Shown one piece after another: positions 49,829-63,100 of a stretch of 64,000 nucleotides of DNA (its first letter is position 1; every line of letters starts with the position of its first letter). Source of the stretch: Echiichthys vipera. Taxonomy: Eukaryota > Chordata > Actinopteri > Perciformes > Trachinidae. The position numbers and the translations under genes are program-made. The notes beneath the pieces are model-generated. The model saw only the letters and a program-made list of their open reading frames with translations. It had not been told where the DNA came from and did not search any database. The DNA is taken from NCBI GenBank assembly GCA_963691815.1, contig OY829661.1:22371390-22435389 (forward strand), read 5' to 3'.

Positions 49829-51459
49829 AGTGATCACACCTGAGACTGTCTAACTAAGGATGAGGTCACGTCCACGGTACATGAAAATCAGTAGCTGTTT
49901 TCCAGTGGGCAAGAGGCTGAACTGATGGATTTAAAAAGGAAACTCCAACATTATTCCATATCAAAATCAGTTCAACACTCATGGGAAGTGCTACTACTAC
50001 CTGTAAAAACAGTTGCATGTCATCCGTGGCTCTGTAGGAGATTTGTCAAGTTTCAGAAAAAAAAACAACCCACTACTGAAATACCGTAATAGCAATATCA
50101 TTAAAGTGAGTTCAGTCACAGAGATGGAAAAGTACAGGATTGATTGCAGTATCGGGATTGTAGGATCCAGGGTTTTTCGGAGCTTGATTCATATTAGAAA
50201 CTGAAAATGTTGTTTGGCCTTTGCTGCTTTTATTTTAAATAAAAAATCTCTTGTGAGTCCTTCAATTTTAGTGACTTGCAATACACTTTGAAGAGCGTGC
50301 TAAACATGCTTCAGTAAAGACAAAAAAGAGTTATGCGGGAGGATATACTGTATGAATCAGCTAAAGGGAGCTTTTCAGTGCTTACAAATGATTAATTATC
50401 TTTAAAATATTAATACAATGACATTACAATGACAATGCCATAACCTCTATATAAAGTATGCCATATTAGAAAGCGACACCTCTATTTATACATGACTTCC
50501 TCCATTTGTTCTGCCTTTCTCTGCACTTAATAAGGGAGTCATGTGCTCTGTTTTAAACATTTTAGTGCAATCATTCCTTCCATGATGATCACTCCTCTTG
50601 CAGTTCCAGTGTAAAAGATGGGGGACAACATTCACAGTCATTCTGTGTACAAATGCTGAAGTTAATGTGAGGCGCTGAATTAGTCAAATTAAGTAGGCAT
50701 CTTTCAAAGTGAATCATTTTAATGCAAAAATGGCTCTTTGTGTTTCCCCGTGTTTCCTCTGCAGCAGAGTGACAGTAACTCAAAAAGGGAATTTCATCCA
50801 AAAAGTCTTTAGAAACTGTGGAAGACATTCACTTGGTTTGACTCTCTGACCGCTGACACCTCTTATAGCTTTGACTGAAGGACTGTGGACTGTTTCACCA
50901 GTCGCTTAGAAAGGAATTACATTATGATGGGATTTAGGTTTGATCTCCAAAGTCATATAAACAGCCCACAACTGTAACCATCCTGCTGCCCAGCAAGAAA
51001 ACCCAATCCCAAAAGAGTGTGGTTACATTTTCTTTCACAAAACCATGTGCTAAAGCTGACCCTGGGGTTTTAAATATGTATTTTGAAGGTTGTTTGGCTT
51101 TTAATGTTATTCCACAGAGTGACTTGATGAGCAAAGCGTTTGGCGGATCCCTTCCTATTACTTTGGATTAGGGCTCCTCCAAATGCTTTCATTAGAGTGG
51201 ACCTTTGAGTTTTGATCTGAGCATGGATTATAGGATATTTACCTCTGTTGCCCTCTAACCTGTGAAACATCCCCAACTGCTTTCATGCTGGAATAGGTGC
51301 AGCAGAGGTCATGGGAGAACACAGGGAGGCCCTCCTCTCAGTGGGTATGCAACGCCCATAAAAATCATCTTAAGTCCACCACTAAACAAGCAGCTTTTTG
51401 ATTCTCACTAATTATGAAATAGTTAAACATTCTATGCGTGTTTCTCTCCTGCACTTGAG
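49829..51459. other. gene-free stretch
   Basis: Short frames of 60-80 codons carry no domains. No repeat structure recognised. Confidence 0.45.
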
Positions 51460-51469
51460 TTGAGACGCC

Positions 51470-51775
51470 CTACAGCCGCAGTCTTCCACCAGCCCTCTGA
51501 TGAGGCTCGTCAATTAGAGCACCGGCCGAAGCACGGCATGTTAATTTGCGGTAAAAATATTCCTCCTCCTGCGCTAATTAGGTGCTAGCTGTGGTCGAGA
51601 AGCACCGTTCGCCAAGCGAGAGCAGTCTGCATAGCCGTCCCCCGGTATCGTTTGGCTGACCAAAGCAGCCGCGATAACAGGGAATTATTTTAATTAACCG
51701 GTGCCGCCTTCTGCAGCTAATGAGCCAAGTCAAAACGAACCTGACATCTTGCTGCAGCATGCATGTTCCTGGCTC
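51470..51775. promoter_or_regulatory. possible conserved non-coding element
   Basis: About 300 bp of repeat-free, GC-balanced sequence with TCAATTAGAG (51510), GCTAATTAGG (51573), TTTTAATTAACCGG (51688) and GCAGCTAATGAG (51715). Several homeodomain-type TAATTA cores in a compact GC-balanced block set it apart from its AT-rich neighbours. The neighbouring 60-codon frame shows no domain. This is inference from composition and motifs only. Confidence 0.28.
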
Positions 51776-52724
51776 AAGAAGCGTGGATTATATACTCAAA
51801 AAACAAAATGTGTGAATAAATAAATTACAAGGTGAATAAATAAGAAGAGGTCATGCATAGATAAACAAGTAGCTTACTTTGAATATGGCTTGTGCATCGG
51901 TCACACTGGCACTGATGCGTACCAGGCATGAGGGAGTGAGTGAGTGAAAAGTGAGAGAGATTTAGGGGTGATGACCGTGACATGCAGGGAGTGACAGTGA
52001 CAACAGTCTTTCACTCCTGGAATCTTTTAGTCTACATTCGGAAAAACAGAATAATGAATTTCCTGTGTGAATGTGCGAGAAGGACACTTTTTTTTCTTTT
52101 CCCTCCTTCCGACTGAGTCAGAGTGAGAAAAGAGGAGGCTTTGAAACGCTGCCCAGTCTCCTGCACATAGAAGCAGAGGAGGAATAAAAAAATAAATAAA
52201 AAAAAGAGTTGGCCCTCATTGCGGTTATTACTCTTCAGTTGTGTAACAGCGACATTTGCCCCAATCTGAAGCACATTCATCTCTATACCTCCGAGGCACC
52301 TGCATTCTGAGAACTGCTGGCTATGGATATCACAGCTTCACCTACAAAAATATCTCAGTCACACGCAGGTGACATCCGTTTAATTAGTGGGATGTGCGGT
52401 ATACGGAGAGGGGAGTTCGTGTACGGTAGGCAGAGATGTTAACAAAGCTGCCGAGCTGGCAGGAGTAGAGACCTGCAGTATCGCACTGTGACAGCGTGTT
52501 TTAGTGTCTATGCATGCATTCAGTGAGAGGTGACAGCACAAGTGCAAAGCAGCATCTCTCTGTAATTCCATGTCTGGGGATGAGGCCTGTGCATTCTGGG
52601 AGCTGACACAGGAGACCAGGCGGTGTCACGCTGATGAGGTAATCACCATCACGACCTGAGTGTGGTGAACTACACCGTTAAATAAGAGCTCTGAGACAAC
52701 CTGCACCACCCTCATGTCGACTCT
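51776..52724. other. gene-free stretch
   Basis: No exon or repeat recognised apart from short (AATA)n-type runs near 51813-51840 and 52185-52205. Confidence 0.45.
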
Positions 52725-53865
<1,141 letters not shown>

Positions 53866-53990
53866 TTTAAAGGCCCCATATTTTAAATCCCCATGTCTTT
53901 TTTTATTATAAAGCAGGTCGAGGTGCGATATAAATACTGTGAAAGTATCCAAACACTCAATCCCAAGACAAATGCTGCAGCCTGTATATA
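53866..53990 (-). repeat. inverted fragment of the 22.7/24.4 kb element
   Basis: The reverse complement of 53870-53960 contains TGGATACTTTCACAGTATTT, ATATCGCACCTCGACCTGCT and ATGGGGCCTTTAAAG, matching the end of the elements at 22590-23078 and 24350-24692. The match is weaker than between those two, so this copy is older. Confidence 0.6.
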
Positions 53991-53994
53991 CAGG

Positions 53995-54599
53995 TGTATG
54001 CAGACTAGTGATAGATGATGCCGATTAATACCATCTTGAGATAACCGGTATCTGCCAATGCCTGTTCTCAAGAGGCCAATTAAGAAAATAGCTGCAGACA
54101 CATTTGTGCGCAGTCTGTGCAGGTGCTGCAGAACGAAGTTAGCGCCCCCCTTGTGCCAATTTCGCCATTCTATGGACAGACGTCAGCATCATGGTAGCAA
54201 GCTTTCAGCCAGCTAAACTAGCTTATAAGGCTTGAAAAACTATTGTAAGGGTGTCCCTATGCCCCCACTCCTACTCCTGACAAATAAAATATTAATCAGT
54301 CATTTGGGATGTTTGTTGGATGGTGAGCAACGCCTAACTGTGAAGTATTTTATGGGCCGTCCACACGACAACACAATACTTTGAAAACCACATTTTGCAT
54401 TTGCGTTAGCGTACAATGAAACAGAGACCATGCAGATAACAACAGTGTTAAATAAATGCTTATTTAATTTCAGCAATTTTGTGTCTGTTTTACTATCATT
54501 ATTGAATTTGTGCCACTTTATCAGACACAAAAAACGAATTACAGTTTTTGGTCACCATAAATTAGATCTTTTAAGGCGCGGAAAAAAAAAAAAAGAATT
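53995..54599. other. degraded repeat-like stretch
   Basis: TAGTGATAGATGATGCCGAT, AATACC..., AACCGGTATCTGCC (54003-54060) and GGGCCGTCCACACGACAACA (54354) each recall termini of known teleost MITEs, but no second termini could be paired. An A13 run lies near 54582. No exon. Confidence 0.35.
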
Positions 54600-54646
54600 T
54601 CTCCTCAGGGATGAATAAAGTATAATTGATTGATTGATTGATTGAA
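54600..54646 (+). repeat. retroposon 3' tail with (ATTG)n
   Basis: CTCCTCAGGGATGAATAAAG, TATAATTG then four ATTG units. The 'CTCAGGGATGAATAAAGTA plus short tandem tail' form is the ordinary end of fish LINE/SINE copies. No body attached. Confidence 0.55.
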
Positions 54647-57236
54647 TAATATCAGGGGAAGGAAGAAAGCATCTGAAAAGAAGAAGAAGAAGAAAAAGAA
54701 AGTAATCTAGAAGGAGTTGTTTATAAAACAAAAGAAGAGTGGCAATAGAGAAGAGGAAGGAGAGGCAAAGAAAAAGGAGAGGAAGGTCAGTGTGATGGAG
54801 TTAAAAAAAAACAACATAAAAAATGGGGTGAGGAGATGGAGGTCTGTGGTATTTCCTGGGTTGAACCCCCCATAAATCAGACTTTGTAGCCAGAAACTCA
54901 TTTTGGATTTAAACACGTCTTTGCTGGCTATGATTGAGCAAGTGGACGTGTATGTGTGACAGTACAACACGGCACTAATGAGATCCCCAAACCAGCACCA
55001 AGCAACGCTGGAATTAGTGCCTTTTACACCACCACTACCACCACCCTCTCCACCCACCCCACCCAACAGCCCCCTAATTCTCCCAACCCTTCGACTGGCT
55101 TTATTAAAACCTGGACATGAGGTCGAGCTGAAAAATGAGCTGAACTCAATTTCAGCTTCAGATGGACGGGTCCAAGAGAGGAGGGAAATGACCTATGAAA
55201 TACAGCCTTGTCTTTAAATACAATACAGCCCTGGTCACACACGTGTCGAGTTAGAGTGTGAGGCCGTGTGCACACTCACGTACTCATGCTTGCGCTCACG
55301 CAATCCCACGCACGAACATGCACATGCCAAGTAACGGCAATTACGTGAACAGTGTTTCATGTCAGAAATGGAAGGGGACAGGGCGCTGCTTAGTAACAAA
55401 GTCTTCGCCCGAGATAAAAGCCCGAGCGTCTCTGAATGCTCTGATTCATGAGAATACAACTGAGTAAACAGTTAGCCACACACAAAATAATGGGAGATGA
55501 AAATGATACATTTTGAATAAGGTAAAATTTAACACGATCTCTCGGTTTCTTCAGCCAACTCACACAGTGGGCCTACCAGATGCCAGCGCTTAGAGAAGTA
55601 CGGCAAACACTGGGCTGCTTCTTATCAAAGGGCTCCCGCTGCCTCTGACCGTTTTTTTAATGAGGAATTAGCAGTAAAAGACAAACAAACAAATTTGGAT
55701 TTTACTATTCACTCTCGTCTTGCAGAGGTCCGCCGCGATTAACGTCCCCTCCTCCCGCCTATCAAAGACCCGAGCAGATCTGAGCGATGGGAGATTTCTT
55801 TACAGTCTTATTTGCTTGTTGCAGCTCATGCTTTTCGCTGTTCTCATTGATTTCTTTTTTGTTTTCAAAGGGGGTTACAATACTTTCTGTGTTTGACTGA
55901 CCAAACTTATTAGTTGTGGCTCACAGAACAGCAGGGAGTGTGTGCTCCTTGTCATTAAGGTGCTTTGCTGGGTCATTAGCAGTGGAGCAGGACTGCAGCA
56001 CAAGGGGGAACGGTGCATAAAGAGAGACGCGCACACACACACACACTGAATAAGCGTGGGTGGGTCACCACTGACTTCTGCCCATGGCCTCGCTCTACAG
56101 ATGATTAAAGCCAGTGGTGACAGAGAAACGTGTGTGTGTGCAAAAGCAGAAACAACATACAAGTGAGAACACACACACACACACGCACACACGTACAAAG
56201 ATGAAGATGAAATCTGCACAGTGGTGCTGCAACACACACAGGCGAATAAACAGCTTTTGATCAGCTTTCAGGAGAAAGCTGGTCTACAAAAAAAAAAAAA
56301 ACAGGGACAGTAGCAGTGGCAGAACATGTTGTGCTGCTCAGTAATACAGAGACATCATTGGTACTCTGCCACAAACTGTATAACACGGAGTTCAACTTTA
56401 GACAACAGATTAACATTTTACATCAAAATGTGAAGCTAATCTGCTGGATGTTTTTTCCCCTTTCCCTGTTTCTCTCTCTCTCTCTCTCATTAGTCAGGCA
56501 CATTAGCTTTCCTGCAACTCTTAGTGCCAAAGAAAGGAACAGAGAGCCTGCGGCAAAGTGACCTTCTGGGGATGGAGGGAGGCCAGGGGAATTCTCTGAC
56601 ACCACTGATCTCCACCTAGTTCAGTCTAGGCTCAGACAAAACTCTGATCTGATGCAGCCATCAGTGATTGACAAGGGAGATGGAGTGAATTTTAAGCACC
56701 GTTTGTGTGCAAGTGAGAGAATTTGACTATAGACTGACACGTCTGCTGATGGCTGTTGGCAAATTAACCCTTTGAAGTAATGTCACAAGGAGAGATCTAA
56801 GGTGAAGAAATATCTTACATTTGATTACAGCGAGAGGACACACACACGGGAGAGGGGTGATCAAAAACGCAGCCTCTAGTTCTTTTCGTAGAATTATACT
56901 CATAAATGAACTCCTGAAAGTCTTGTGTACGAACTGATGAGATTTACTGACCTCCAGACTCTTTGAGAAGTAGCCGGGCTAGCTTAATTAAAGGTTGCTG
57001 TGTTTTTCTTCATTCTCACCACTGCAGCTATATCAAATTATGTGACCATAGCTCTGGGCGACACTTGAGAGACCTCCAGTGCCCGAGTATCACCGCTAGA
57101 CCCTGTCACTGTCAGCGCTTCTGCACAGAGCTCTGCTCAGCATGACACATAACCTGCAGTTCACATATTTTGTGTGTGGTCTCACACATCTACACACCCA
57201 AAATAACTAGAGAAGATCCCCAAAATATCCCCAATT
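54647..57236. other. gene-free stretch
   Basis: Purine-rich patch (AAGAAGAAGAAGAAAAAGAA, 54680), a CCACCACTACCACCACC patch near 55028, small CA tracts (56030-56046, 56168-56192) and (CT)n at 56471-56488. No exon; frames here are biased by these tracts. Confidence 0.45.
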
Positions 57237-57960
57237 ACAGGGATAGTTCACAATTTTTGAAGTGAGGTTGTATGAGGTACTTAACCATATTTCCTACAGT
57301 AGATGTACTCTACGGGGGAATTGCTGGGTCTATGTTTATCATAAATAAGTCATAGAGTTTGGTCTTTAAAGTGTCCTGAGATAACTTTTGTTATGATTTG
57401 GCACTATAAATAAAATTGAATTGAATTGAATAGATGGCGGTCGGAACGTCCCCAGTTTGGAGAAGCAGACCGTAGGACAGGCATGTACTGCAGTGGATGA
57501 GGGCAGCAGCTAAACATATAATAGCCACTTGAAATAAGACCTGCCTAAAAAAAGAAATCAATATCCTTTATATTTAGAATGTTTTCATTACTTTACCTTG
57601 CAGTCAGACAGCCCTGTTTACGTGGATGGGATCTAAAGGTGTTATCTATGCTCTCATCAAAGCTACCAGAGCTTCAGTTGACAAAAACAGTACTTTACCC
57701 CACAGAGCACAGGAGTCACTGGTCTACTGCTGCCTCGGTCGGTTAGTTAGATTGTTAGTTTTGTTAGTTCCAAAGCCTTTAAAACACTATTTATTGTGTG
57801 AATGTGGTGTTTTAAATGGTTGGGAACTGACAAAGAAACTAACCAATCGTTGCATCAATAGACAGACAACTCGTGTTCTGGTGGAATTACTGTGTTTATC
57901 AATGGAGTCTGGTTTCATCTACGAGAGTATAGGACTGTGTGACAACAAGGTTGGGCAATG
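57237..57960 (+). mobile_element. long-TIR foldback MITE, copy C, with nested insertion
   Basis: Begins ACAGGGATAGTTCACAATTT, GTTGTATGAGGTACTTAACC and resumes after the nested tail repeat with AGATGGCGGTCGGAACGTCC, CCAGTTTGGAGAAGCAGACC. The inner inverted arm is present: ATCAAAGCTACCAGAGCTTC against TGGAGTCTGGTTTCATC, as in copy A. The outer right terminus of copy B is not found, so the right side is truncated or too diverged. The 111-codon frame over it is a chance frame. Confidence 0.7.
57306..57430 (+). mobile_element. retroposon tail insertion with 6-bp target duplication
   Basis: GGGGGAATTGCTGGGTCTAT, GATAACTTTTGTTATGATTT, GGCACTATAAATAAAATTGA and (ATTGA)n tail match the last half of 18661-18908. 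It is bounded by TAGATG at 57300-57305 and 57431-57436, a clean target duplication, and it splits the TAGATGGCGGTC motif of the host MITE. It is a 5'-truncated, 125-bp insertion that needed reverse transcriptase from elsewhere. Confidence 0.85.
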
Positions 57961-58209
57961 AAAATATTACTAGGTACAGTGTACACTTAACCCATGTTGT
58001 GGGAATTTTGGATATTTGTAATTCATAATCATAGTTTTGTCAGGTCAGACACAGTTCAGTGTCTCCTCTGTCTCACCTTCTTAATGGATAATGCAAATAA
58101 CTAACTCATGATGATATATTGGCATATTTGTGCATCTGCACCCTGTGTTAGAGACCTTGTGATGAGAGAGGTTCAGAATGTTCAGAATTGTAATGTCGGA
58201 GGCATGTTT
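57961..58209. other. gene-free stretch
   Basis: Unique AT-rich sequence, nothing recognised. Confidence 0.45.
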
Positions 58210-58530
58210 TTGTTTGGTCTAAAGACGTCACCCAACCAAGGCTATTCGCGTCCTGTCCCTCTCCCTAAAAGACTGTGCTAGATTTGGCACATCGTCATTC
58301 CTGCTAGACCCTAACTTTGTGAGGATGTGGGGATGAACGTATTTTTGTCTGCAGAAGAAAATGCTTTGGCAAAATAAACCACGGAGAAAAAGCTGATCCT
58401 GTTTGTTGATCTTTATTGAAGAATCTATTTCCACAACACCCACTTCCCAAAAAATACAAACTATGGGTATAAGTAGAACTTGTATTAGTTCTTTATTTAT
58501 TAAAATATAATATAATATACAATAAAGCAA
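58210..58530 (-). repeat. possible LTR or retroposon fragment (minus strand)
   Basis: Read on the minus strand, GTTGTGGAAATAGATTCTTC is followed by AATAAAGATCAACAAACAGG and later CAAAGTTAGGGTCTAGCAGG. A polyadenylation-type AATAAA (plus 58412-58417) in such a context recalls LTR text, but neither paired ends nor a duplication is seen, so this is tentative. The 100-codon minus frame has no domain. Confidence 0.2.
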
Positions 58531-58636
58531 GTATTATCCCCTGTACATACATTATGGTAATTGTGTGCACTAGAAGTACTGTATAAAAGCTTAAACACCA
58601 TAAAGTAAAAATAGCTATTAGTAGTTGTATAGTACT

Positions 58637-59192
58637 TAAAGGGATAGTTCAACTTTGTTTAAAGTGGGGTTGTATGATGTACTTATCCACTGGTATTTTT
58701 GTTATTGGCATCAGTCATCTAATAGAATGTACAAACGCTGTAATCCTTTACACATAAATCACATTGAAATATGTTGAAACATGTTGTCTCCCTGTGGTAA
58801 TACAATTTTAAATTGCATGCAGGCAAAGCTACAAGCCTCCACAATCCATCCCTTTTTTTTTGCAGCCGAGGCACCAGATGTTACTGCAGCCTCTCTGGCC
58901 TTGCGAGACAATAAGGCCACGCTGGAGGGTCAGAGGACTTCTGCACATAGCCCAGCAGATGACAAGATGACTGAATAGAAGGAGGACATCATTTATAAGT
59001 GAATAAAACTCTTCAAGTTTAACTCATCGTGGTCGTATTCAATTTAGACATATTATAATAAATCGAAAACAAATCCATTCTAATTTTTGGGAAACTATTG
59101 CTGAACAAAGCACTTTTTTGAATATCCTCCTGTATTCTGCACACATAGTGCTTTGTTGGGCAATAACCTATTTTGGGTGAACTATTCATTTA
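58637..59192. mobile_element. candidate MITE with AAGGGATAGTTCA-like ends
   Basis: The left end TTAAAGGGATAGTTCAACTT, AGTGGGGTTGTATGATGTAC matches the start of the 26.7 kb MITE family. The right end GGGTGAACTATTCATTTA is an imperfect inverse of AAAGGGATAGTTCA. The middle does not match the family, so this could be one diverged element or a fragment followed by an unrelated one. A small hairpin (GAACAAAGCAC / GTGCTTTGTTG) lies near 59103-59160. Confidence 0.35.
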
Positions 59193-60003
59193 GCAAGTTT
59201 TAGGTTTGGATGACATTTTTCAACATAATTGGACCCAACTGGCTGGACTTCTGGTCTTTGCCTTGACTTAAAGTTTCACACATTTCCCCATTTTCAGAAA
59301 AGTCTCCTGTTCTGCTTAAAAGAGAAAAATAAAAACAAACTGCCAGTCAGCACCAACATCGGCATTGAATAACATGCTACTGAACCCCCCTCTCCCCCTT
59401 CTTCTTACTCCACCTCTTTCTTTTAACTCGGGACAGGGCATCCCTGCAGGATTTCTGTGTTTTCGTCTCAGCTTGTTTTGTTTGATTCAAATTCTCGTTC
59501 CTTAAAACACACTGCCAGAATCTACAAGACAAGCCAAGCATTCAGGCACTGTGATCTGAAGTCTACTGGTTGGGTCCAAGGACCCGTGAAACACAGAGCC
59601 GGAACAGAGTCCGCCACAGATCTGAATAATGGTGCATTTAAGGTGGTACAACAGTTCCGCTCCAGCACAACTCGGCCAGCAGTGGGGGTCACGTTTGGAA
59701 AGATGGTGCAGACAGAAATCCAATATGGTGCCCTTGATTGGTAGAGATGCAGCTTAAGTACACACCGTTCATACATACACCTCAGTGTGTGTGTATATTC
59801 ATGTATATGTGAGTGTGTGAAGAAGAAGGGGGAGGGGGGAGGTGTGCGCTTGATGTCTTTATTCTGTCGTCTCACTGGGGGGGAATAAAGCAGGTGCTTA
59901 CACGGCTCAGCACTTCCCTATGACTGTGCCAGCGCCGGGAGCAACCACACATCCAGTGTTAATCACCATGTTCCCCGCCATTCCATTCACAAGCAGTCAG
60001 CTG
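59193..60003. other. gene-free stretch
   Basis: Overlapping frames on both strands at 59457-59875 lack domains. GGCCAGCAGTGGGGGTCACG near 59672 is reminiscent of repeat text but cannot be assigned. Confidence 0.4.
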
Positions 60004-60205
<202 letters not shown>

Positions 60206-60336
60206 GGGCACCCCAAATGCCTTGAGGGAAACAGGGGGCTAATCTGACAGTGATCTAGTGACTCTGGAGAGAAACCTTGTGCACAGAGGAATATCACTGG
60301 CTTACTGTGGAGGGAGTGTGTTGTGTGTTGTGTGTA

Positions 60337-60401
<65 letters not shown>
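60337..60401. repeat. (TG)n microsatellite, ~65 bp
   Basis: TG array with GC/AC interruptions at its left end, only 135 bp from the 60004-60202 CA array and of opposite strand sense. Confidence 0.97.
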
Positions 60402-60402
<1 letters not shown>

Positions 60403-61689
60403 TGCAACCAGGGATGCATTTTGGACTTGAAACAAGTTGATTGGGGTTACCTGCTGAAAATGTGGTTGCTTTGGTACTGACTGAAATATCTGCATCCAGC
60501 TAGCATGGATAATTATAATTCCAGATTTCAGCCTGAGGTTTCAACTTTTCAGATTTATGAAAGTTGCCTAGAGAGGCAGGCATGTAATAACACATATTTC
60601 AACAATCCACCATGAAAGCAACCCTGGGTATGTTCATGCTTATTATTTTGCTGGTGTGGGCGTGTTCCTGTACATAGTCCACTCACATGACTACTCGCAA
60701 ACAAAACCTGTAATAACAGGAGGTGGAAGGAGAAGAAGAAAAGAGCTAAATCAAACAAAATAGAAATAGACAAAGACAAATTTACCAGAAGAATAAGGAG
60801 GTTGGCAAGAGTGATAAAATGATGGCATGAAGGATGAAGCAGATAGATGAAGAGAGTTGAAGCAAGCAAACAGTTTGGACTCTCCTGGGAAGGATCTGTT
60901 CATCCCACACATATCAAGGGATGAAGGAGAACAAATGTTCCCACAAGTCACATAACAAAGATCGGACCGTGCCACAGCTCCATCAGATTCCACTGAGCTT
61001 CTATTGTTAGAGCACAATCCCCACAAGACGCCCCAAGAACGAGCGTGGATAAGCAGCTCAACCTTCAGAAAATATGTCTCCTCTTTCTCAGACTAACGCT
61101 CGACACTCTGAGGTGAGATCTGACTGGAGTCCAGAGCTAAGATTTACAGGAAGGAGACGTTTGGACTTATTTGTTCAAGTAAGCTTCAACAATGAGCAAG
61201 CATGGACAATTCAATACAAACCATAAAGATTAGGCTACACAAAGGTTATTTGTGTTATACTAGGGCGGCACCTTTCAAAATAAACTGTTTGCCCTCCTCC
61301 TTGCAGCACACAAAGGGAGACACGCACTCATATACAGTAATGCGGGAAAGAGTCCGAACACCCAGAAGTGAGTAAGCATTTTTGCACCTTCGTCTCGAAG
61401 TTACTGGGCTTTTTGAATAGGTATTATGTTTAGATGCCTTAAATAAGGTGGTTAACATAAGCTTAAGAGATTTAAACGTTTTGTTCTATGAGATAAAATA
61501 CGTCAATAAATACCCTCCTCGTGAGTTTTGAAGCCTTTACGCATCTTTAGAAAGGCGCTGGCTAACAAGTGACTTAATGAATAAGAAAGTCATCACGCCA
61601 TACAAAAGAATTCAGTTAGAAGCTAGTGGGTGGTGAAGTTCGTTCATAGTTAGACATTCAATGCTTCATTTATAAGCCAATATACTGTG
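60402..61689. other. gene-free stretch
   Basis: No exon recognised. Purine-rich patch near 60718-60750. Confidence 0.45.
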
Positions 61690-61756
61690 TGTCTATATAT
61701 ACATATATATATATATATATAGACACACACATGTATATTATATATACGTATATATT
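61690..61756. repeat. (TA)n tract with palindromic TATATA/CACACA mix
   Basis: Alternating TATATATA with GTGTGTCTATATATAC on the left and GACACACACATGTATAT on the right, so the block is nearly self-complementary around the (AT)n centre (GTGTGTCTATATAT against ATATATAGACACAC). Confidence 0.92.
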
Positions 61757-61805
61757 AAAAAGAAATTATATTTGTGACATGAACATGCTAAATACGGAAG
61801 TGTAC

Positions 61806-62113
61806 CTGTGTTCCCTAGGTCCTATGTTCCCAGCTTTGTATGTGACTGGGAAACATAAAACCTTTTTTTTTTAAAAATGGTCCGATGATCCCCGCTTTTA
61901 ACAGAAAGGGTACAATGTTCCCCGGTCTGTTATTTTTTCCATCATTAGTGCCGAATTCCCAGGCAAATAGGCTTATATAATGTATACCCTAACACTACCC
62001 CCTAACCCTGCCCCTAACCCTAACCTCTAGCCCTAACAAAAAGCTGAATTAAATCCTTAAAGACAGAGGCTTGTTATGCGACCGGGGAACATAGGACCCA
62101 GGAACAGAGGGAT
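61806..62113. mobile_element. inverted-repeat element with telomere-like core
   Basis: Left text CTGTGTTCCCTAGGTCCTAT, GTTCCC, GTATGTGACTGGG is mirrored on the right by ATGCGACCGGGGAACATAGG, ACCCAGGAACAGAGG. Between them lie degenerate GATCCCC / GTTCCCC words and a CCCTAA-rich block (61986-62037). The structure is that of a short nonautonomous DNA element; no target duplication was identified. Confidence 0.6.
61986..62037. repeat. telomere-like (CCCTAA)n variant block
   Basis: Contains CCCTAACACTACCCCCTAAC, CCTAACCCTAACC and CCCTAAC. Only two units are exact tandem TTAGGG-type hexamers; the rest have extra C or other changes. Sits inside the inverted-repeat element, so it is a component of that repeat rather than a telomere fusion scar. 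Confidence 0.75.
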
Positions 62114-62942
62114 GACCCCCTAAAGACCCAATGAGACTGATTCTTTTGAAACTTGCATTACAGTTATGACAACACGAAAACACACACTGCACACGGCAGG
62201 GATTTTCTACAGAATTTAGTGCACATGCCATTCAGCAGATCAACATGATGATTGTCACTTTAGTCCCTGTATGTATACACACACAAAAAGGCATCAGGAA
62301 GACAACATGTAGCAAACATCAGGGAACAGATTTCAGGGAGATAAGAGAGGACAGAGAACACCTGTGACCATGACAATCACAAAGGCAACTCACTCAACTC
62401 CCAGCACTTTGTCTGATAAATTCAAACATAAAAGGGTGTAATTATTTCAGCTTGGCATTATTCAATTGGCAAGTTGTTAGCATATAACAAGCAATAGCTG
62501 CAACCAATCAATGTTTTCTTCAACATACAATAACAGCACTCAAGATCTCACAGAGGTCACTGTACAAACTGAAAAAAACAGATGCATTGTTCAAAAAGTT
62601 GTCAGCTTGAGGACAGAATATTAATCTGCACATACAGAAACCGGCGCTGGATGAATAATAACCAGCCTAACCTTGCTGAGAAAAGGTTCAGATCTGCTCC
62701 TAACCTTCAAAAGCAGATTTTTCTCTGTGAACTTGAGCACAGAGCCACATAAGTGACACAACACTCATAAACTTATCAAATATGTATTGAGGTCTCCCTT
62801 GACGACCAAAACCTATGCTATTAAAATTAATCTTTTCAGGTGAGAGGTTATCACAAGTGCATGCAGAAAATTAGAGCACAGCAACTGTCGAGAGGCCGCG
62901 GTTACAGTCGCTGTCAGACAGGACAGAGAGGACTGAACAGTG
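62114..62942. other. gene-free stretch
   Basis: No exon or repeat recognised. Confidence 0.45.
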
Positions 62943-63100
62943 GGGATGGGAATCTCTAGAAACCTCACGGTTTAATTTGATTCTGATTCAGAGGGTTGCG
63001 ATATGATGATAAAACAATTATAGAGCATAAATGCATCAGACCGTGATGCCAAGAGGTCCTGAACGAGTGTCTGTATGTGATGAGTGACACACAGGCACAC
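62943..63100 (+). repeat. hAT-like teleost repeat fragment
   Basis: GGGATGGGAATCTCTAGAAA, CCTCACGGTTTAATTTGATT, CTGATTCAGAGGGTTGCGAT, ATGATGATAAAACAAT and TAAATGCATCAGACCGTGAT follow a common teleost hAT-like repeat that starts GGGATGGGAATC. The right end could not be fixed. Confidence 0.5.

Noticed and set aside
61986..62037. Interstitial telomere from chromosome fusion
   Set aside because: Units are degenerate and enclosed by inverted arms of a short element.
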